The position numbers and the translations under genes are program-made. From UBA6182 sp964479585 (GTDB lineage Bacteria > Bacillota_I > Bacilli_A > Erysipelotrichales > Erysipelotrichaceae), in assembly GCA_964479585.1 (NCBI GenBank), contig CAYZMP010000063.1:1-7360 (forward strand): a stretch of 7,360 nucleotides of DNA, in the 5' to 3' direction. Of this stretch, positions 4,268 to 7,360 are shown piece after piece. How positions within the stretch are numbered: the first letter of the stretch is position 1; each line of letters begins with the position of its first letter. The notes below the pieces were generated by a model. It saw only the letters and a list, made by a program, of their open reading frames with translations. It was not told the origin of the DNA and did not search any database.

Positions 4268-5714
4268 TTTTCGACCTCTTCTCTTTTTCTTTTTGCTTTT
4301 TTACCAGTAATCGTTTACCAGATATTCCTGGTCGTGTCATTTGTTTGGCGCTTAAAATAATATCCAATTCTTTTTCACTAATTAGATTACTTTCTAATAA
4401 TACATCACGTAATTTTCGTTTTTCCACTAATGCTTGACGAGCAATTTTTGATGCATTTGCATAACCAATATGAGGAGCAACGGCAGTAATTGAGCCAATC
4501 GAATTTTCCACATGTTCATTGCAACGATCAACATTTGCAGTAATGCCATTTATAGCATTTTCTCTTAAAGTAACAATAGCGTTAGTTAATGTATCAATAG
4601 AATCAAACAGTTTATAAAAGATAACAGGTTCAAATACATTTAGTTCTAGTTGACCAGCTTCTGCAGCTTTTAATATGGTGACATCATTACCAAACACATT
4701 AAAACAAACCTGGTTTGTTACCTCAGCAATAACAGGGTTAACTTTTCCTGGCATAATGGAAGATCCTGGTTGTCTTTCTGGTAAGTTTATCTCTGCAAAA
4801 CCAGTATTTGGACCTGAAGCCATTAATCGTAAATCATTTGCCATTTTTGATAAGTTAACGGCTAAGGTTTTTAAGGCTGAACTAGCCCACACAAATGCAT
4901 CTACATTTCGGGTACTATCAACCATATCTTTAGCAGAGGTTAAGCTAAGGTTTGAAATTTCACTGAGCTCTTTAACAACTAAACGTCGATACCCTTCATC
5001 TGCATTTAGTCCTGTTCCAATGGCGGTTGCGCCCATGTTTATTGAACGTAAATCCGCAAATGCGAATTTTATCCTTTTTATATCACGACTAAAGGATGTT
5101 GCAAAAGCTCTAAATTCTTGACCTAACTGTATTGGAATGGCATCTTGTAAATGAGTACGTCCCATTTTAAGAACATTTTCAAATTCCTCTGATTTCTTTA
5201 ATAAAGATATTTGTAATTGTTGAATCTCATGCAATAATTTTTTCGATAAAAACAATGCTGTGATTCGTCCAGCGGTAGGATATACATCATTGGTCGATTG
5301 ACCAAAGTTAATGTGATCATTTGGGTGAATATAATCGTATAATCCAATGCGACGGTTAGCATATAAAGCAGCTTGATTGGCGATAACTTCATTGGCATTC
5401 ATGTTTACTGAAGTTCCTGCACCACCTTGAATAGCATCGGTAATAAACCATTGATTAAGCTTGCCATCAATAACATCATGGGCTGCTTTGACGATAAAAG
5501 AATGTCGTTCTTCATCAAGCATACCAGCCTTAAAGTTGGCATTGGCACTAGCAAGTTTAATCATCCCAACAGCTTTGATTAGTTCGTTGTGAATGGGCTG
5601 TTGGGTAATATTAAAATTATCGATTGCTCGTTTTGTTTGTGCGCCATAAAGAACATGGCTATCGAGTTCAACCTCTCCTAAGGAATCACGTTCGATTCGT
5701 TTGTGTTGTGTCAT
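4251..5714 (-). CDS. aspA: Aspartate ammonia-lyase (aspartase)
   Basis: The 487-residue cytoplasmic enzyme of the aspartase/fumarase superfamily converts L-aspartate to fumarate and ammonia, reversibly; the family works as a homotetramer. Superfamily motifs are complete: GAGTSVNMNANEV at 98-110, HPNDHINFGQSTNDV at 130-144, GRTHLQDA at 185-192, and the flexible catalytic loop GSSIMPGKVNP at 317-327 with the catalytic serine at 318. The loop continues with VIAEVTNQVCFNVFGND and AAEAGQLELNVFEPVI. This is the aspartase version rather than class II fumarase, which has TQCEALTMV at that place. The residues after about 467 form a lysine-rich tail (KKQKEKEKR) beyond the usual end. That tail overlaps the fumarase alpha gene and contains an A6G run. 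The start ATG has the SD AAGGGAG at 5726-5720 with a 5-base gap. It is the first gene of the operon and feeds fumarate to the next two. Confidence 0.93.
   Translation of the reverse strand: MTQHKRIERDSLGEVELDSHVLYGAQTKRAIDNFNITQQPIHNELIKAVGMIKLASANANFKAGMLDEERHSFIVKAAHDVIDGKLNQWFITDAIQGGAGTSVNMNANEVIANQAALYANRRIGLYDYIHPNDHINFGQSTNDVYPTAGRITALFLSKKLLHEIQQLQISLLKKSEEFENVLKMGRTHLQDAIPIQLGQEFRAFATSFSRDIKRIKFAFADLRSINMGATAIGTGLNADEGYRRLVVKELSEISNLSLTSAKDMVDSTRNVDAFVWASSALKTLAVNLSKMANDLRLMASGPNTGFAEINLPERQPGSSIMPGKVNPVIAEVTNQVCFNVFGNDVTILKAAEAGQLELNVFEPVIFYKLFDSIDTLTNAIVTLRENAINGITANVDRCNEHVENSIGSITAVAPHIGYANASKIARQALVEKRKLRDVLLESNLISEKELDIILSAKQMTRPGISGKRLLVKKQKEKEKRSKNENNS
4296..4302 (-). other. 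A AAA AAG slippery heptamer near the end of aspA
   Basis: Read on the minus strand, 4302-4296 is AAAAAAG. It is phased in aspA as GTA AAA AAG CAA (V-K-K-Q, residues 471-474), the exact arrangement for -1 frameshifting in dnaX-type sites. The -1 frame reads ten more codons and meets TGA at 4266-4264, which overlaps the fumarase alpha ATG. A plain A run in an AT-rich genome is the simpler explanation, and no strong stimulatory hairpin is seen after it. Confidence 0.35.
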
Positions 5715-5746
5715 ACTAACTCCCTTGTATAGTTCAATTCACTTTT

Positions 5747-5755
5747 ATTTTAACA
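5747..5755 (-). promoter_or_regulatory. aspA: Extended -10 promoter of the aspA-fumarase operon
   Basis: On the minus strand TGTTAAAAT (5755-5747) fits an extended -10: TG, one base, then TAAAAT. The -35 region at the right distance (TCTTCA) is poor. Transcription would start near 5740, giving a leader of about 25 bases with the SD at 5726-5720. It is the best candidate within the 151-base divergent region. Confidence 0.5.
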
Positions 5756-5781
5756 TATTCTACAACTTGTGAAGATGCAGT

Positions 5782-5809
5782 TTGAACCTTTTGAAAAATA
5801 GAGTATAAT
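5782..5809 (+). promoter_or_regulatory. Promoter of the SWIM-domain gene
   Basis: TTGAAC at 5782-5787 and a perfect TATAAT at 5804-5809 are separated by 16 bases. Transcription should start near 5816, about 50 bases before the ATG. It points away from the aspA promoter, so the two units share a compact divergent control region. Confidence 0.65.
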
Positions 5810-5865
5810 AAAACTATCTTAAAACACCAATTCTAACATGCCGAAAATAAGTTGAGGTAGGTTAT

Positions 5866-7308
5866 ATGCATATAAAAGTTGCCCATCATCTGTTTAGTGA
5901 CACTACTTTTCGACGTGGTTATGACTATGTCAACTGGGGACTGGTGTTAAACAAACCCCAACAACATGCTCATGTGTATGAGTTTAGTGTGGTTGGAACT
6001 AAACGCTATCAAACAAGCATTACGGTCGACGATGTAGGCCATCTTTTAAGTGCGACTTGTGATTGTCATGGTAAACGCTACTGTAAGCATTTAGCTGCGT
6101 CGTTTATTTTGCTTTCTCAAAGCAAAAAAGATGAATATCAAACACAACCTTACTTAAAAATACCAGATGATTTTAATGAATATGTGTTTGATTTAAAAAA
6201 ACACGAAAAGCAAATCATTGAAGTATGCAACTTAGCATTAGAACATGCTAAAAGTGATGAAGATAGTGATGTTCTTTTTGAAGCGTATGAGTTTTACATG
6301 GATCAAATGCAATGGTTAAGTGAACATCATTATTTTGATAGTGTATTAGTTATCTTAGAGTGGATGATGGATGAGTTTGTCAGCTATTGGACAAGTACCA
6401 ACAACGATTGTTATGAAATGGATTTCTTTGATAAACAGACACAGTGGTTAGAAAAGCTAGTACGCAATAAAAATACTGATTCAAAAAGAGTCATTGAAGA
6501 TGTAACATTATGGTTAGAGTTGTATCCCGAAATACGTGATAGTGTGATCAATAAGTGGTTAATACTACTAAGTGAATACGCAAAAAACAGTGAGAGAATA
6601 CCTTTATTAGAAGGTTTGTTTGAACATGCAAAAGAGTGTGTGGATGATGATCAACACTTAATTGAAGCGCATTATTTCTTTTCAAAGGAAAGCATGGTTT
6701 ATTTTCCTTTTGAAGCGGTAGACGTTACAAAATACTCAAAAATTGTTCGTCATATGGTTGATGTGGCTATTGAAAAACAAGAATATACTTCCGCTTTAGA
6801 ATTAATATTTACGCAAGTCCAAAAACAACCAAAATATGAAGACATACCGTGGGTGAGCTTGTGGGTGATGATTTGTGAGATTAACGATGATAGTGAGGCA
6901 CTAAAAAGTGCACTGCGTTGGTTGTTTTATTGTGGTGAAACCAGTGGCTATCACCAACTTAAAGAAAGTGTTGATCGTAGAAAATGGAAAGATGAAGTTG
7001 ACATTATGCTTACACAATATAATGAAGGAGTTTTTTCAGATTGGACCTATCGTCAATTGTTGGTGTTAGAAAGACGTTGGGATTTACTGAAAAACCATGT
7101 AAAAAAACATCCTTGGTTTATTAGTCAACTAAACAAACATCTTATTGATATCGATCCAGACTTTGTCTATGATACCTTGCGTCAGTGGATTATTTCTCGA
7201 TATAAAGAGTTTAAAGATGAACAAACAATTAAACCATGGATTGTATTGTTTAGTTCCTACTTTAGTGAAGAAGAAGGTTATAAGTTGCTTTTAGAGCTTA
7301 AAAAGTAA
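5866..7308 (+). CDS. SWIM zinc-finger domain protein of unknown function
   Basis: The 480-residue, probably cytoplasmic protein has an N-terminal SWIM zinc finger. The motif is C65-D-C67-X5-C73-K-H75, matching CXCXnCXH, followed by the typical LAASFILL helix at 76-83. It is preceded by the usual two-part beta region: YEFSVVGTKRYQTSITV at 38-54, then VGHLLSATCDC. SWIM domains bind DNA or protein and are often found with SNF2-type helicases. No helicase motif (Walker A or DEAH) is visible here. Residues 85-480 look alpha-helical, acidic and rich in tryptophan and tyrosine, and may form a repeat-type helical scaffold; I recognise no catalytic motif. The start ATG has the SD GAGG at 5854-5857 with an 8-base gap, extended by a second AGG at 5859-5861. 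The gene is divergent from aspA and probably unrelated to it in function. The domain call is firm; the role is unknown. Confidence 0.85.
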   Translation: MHIKVAHHLFSDTTFRRGYDYVNWGLVLNKPQQHAHVYEFSVVGTKRYQTSITVDDVGHLLSATCDCHGKRYCKHLAASFILLSQSKKDEYQTQPYLKIPDDFNEYVFDLKKHEKQIIEVCNLALEHAKSDEDSDVLFEAYEFYMDQMQWLSEHHYFDSVLVILEWMMDEFVSYWTSTNNDCYEMDFFDKQTQWLEKLVRNKNTDSKRVIEDVTLWLELYPEIRDSVINKWLILLSEYAKNSERIPLLEGLFEHAKECVDDDQHLIEAHYFFSKESMVYFPFEAVDVTKYSKIVRHMVDVAIEKQEYTSALELIFTQVQKQPKYEDIPWVSLWVMICEINDDSEALKSALRWLFYCGETSGYHQLKESVDRRKWKDEVDIMLTQYNEGVFSDWTYRQLLVLERRWDLLKNHVKKHPWFISQLNKHLIDIDPDFVYDTLRQWIISRYKEFKDEQTIKPWIVLFSSYFSEEEGYKLLLELKK

Positions 7309-7360
7309 TAAAACAATGAATAATGTTTGTAATGTCACAGAGACATTAATGATCGGGACA
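7309..7360 (+). other. Non-coding end of window with a small hairpin
   Basis: No reading frame is supported here. TAATGTC at 7330-7336 pairs with GACATTA at 7342-7348 around an ACAGA loop, with no U run, so it is not a terminator for the SWIM gene. AATAAT at 7319-7324 is a possible -10 box. The bases after the hairpin (ATGATCGGGACA) resemble the start of a T-box leader, but the sequence is cut off too early to judge. Confidence 0.3.

Noticed and set aside
4675..5121. A 148-codon open frame on the plus strand, opposite aspA
   Set aside because: It lies wholly antisense to the conserved core of aspartase, has no SD or promoter, and its product resembles no known family. It is a by-product of the aspA codons.
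5198..5398. A 66-codon minus-strand frame inside aspA
   Set aside because: It overlaps motif-bearing aspA sequence in another frame of the same strand and lacks a start signal.
5732..5787. GTTCAA at 5732-5737 and TTGAAC at 5782-5787 as an inverted repeat in the divergent promoter region
   Set aside because: It is only six bases with a 44-base gap, and the second copy is explained as a -35 box. It is too weak to call an operator.
5838..5855. A five-codon upstream reading frame (MPKIS) in the leader of the SWIM gene, ending on its SD
   Set aside because: It has no SD of its own, and such a short frame is expected by chance in an AT-rich leader.
1..7360. Mollicute genetic code with TGA read as tryptophan
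   Set aside because: TGA ends both fumarase genes at their natural family ends, with a terminator or an overlap at that point, and tryptophan codons are TGG.

Overview
The window is AT-rich, with short intergenic gaps, extended -10 promoters and U-tailed hairpin terminators. The gene set is typical of an anaerobic or fermentative low-GC Gram-positive (Bacillota, or a standard-code relative of the Mollicutes): rubredoxin, a class I two-subunit fumarase, aspartase, a lactose/cellobiose-type PTS IIA and a thioredoxin-type ArsC. Genes end in TAA, TGA and TAG and tryptophan is TGG, so the genetic code is standard. The lineage is an inference from content; there is no rRNA or other marker gene.

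Left part (1-2864, plus strand): five genes, mostly expressed as short separate units. In order they are an AI-2E/YtvI-type multi-pass membrane protein, a 53-residue rubredoxin, a cyclophilin-type peptidylprolyl isomerase, an ArsC-type arsenate reductase and an orphan PTS IIA protein. Hairpins follow most of them, and several of these hairpins begin inside the stop codon of the preceding gene. The IIA gene is preceded by an elaborate nested inverted repeat that encloses its probable promoter and Shine-Dalgarno (SD) sequence.

Middle (2873-5755, minus strand): one compact operon, aspA followed by the alpha and beta subunits of a [4Fe-4S] fumarase. It has its own promoter and ends in a terminator that converges on that of the IIA gene. 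The three genes overlap by 17 and 4 bases. Together they convert aspartate to fumarate plus ammonia and then fumarate to malate, or run in reverse. The aspA tail carries a perfectly phased A AAA AAG heptamer whose -1 frame stops exactly on the fumarase alpha start codon.

Right part (5715-7360): a 151-base divergent promoter region, then a 480-residue SWIM zinc-finger protein with no helicase partner in view. The last 52 bases are non-coding and hold a small hairpin that may be the start of a leader for a gene outside the window.

Most of the window is recognisable housekeeping or metabolic sequence. I see no CRISPR array, mobile element, tRNA, rRNA or obvious defence system. The points most worth testing are the dyad before the IIA gene, the slippery site at the aspA/fumarase junction, and the orphan SWIM protein.
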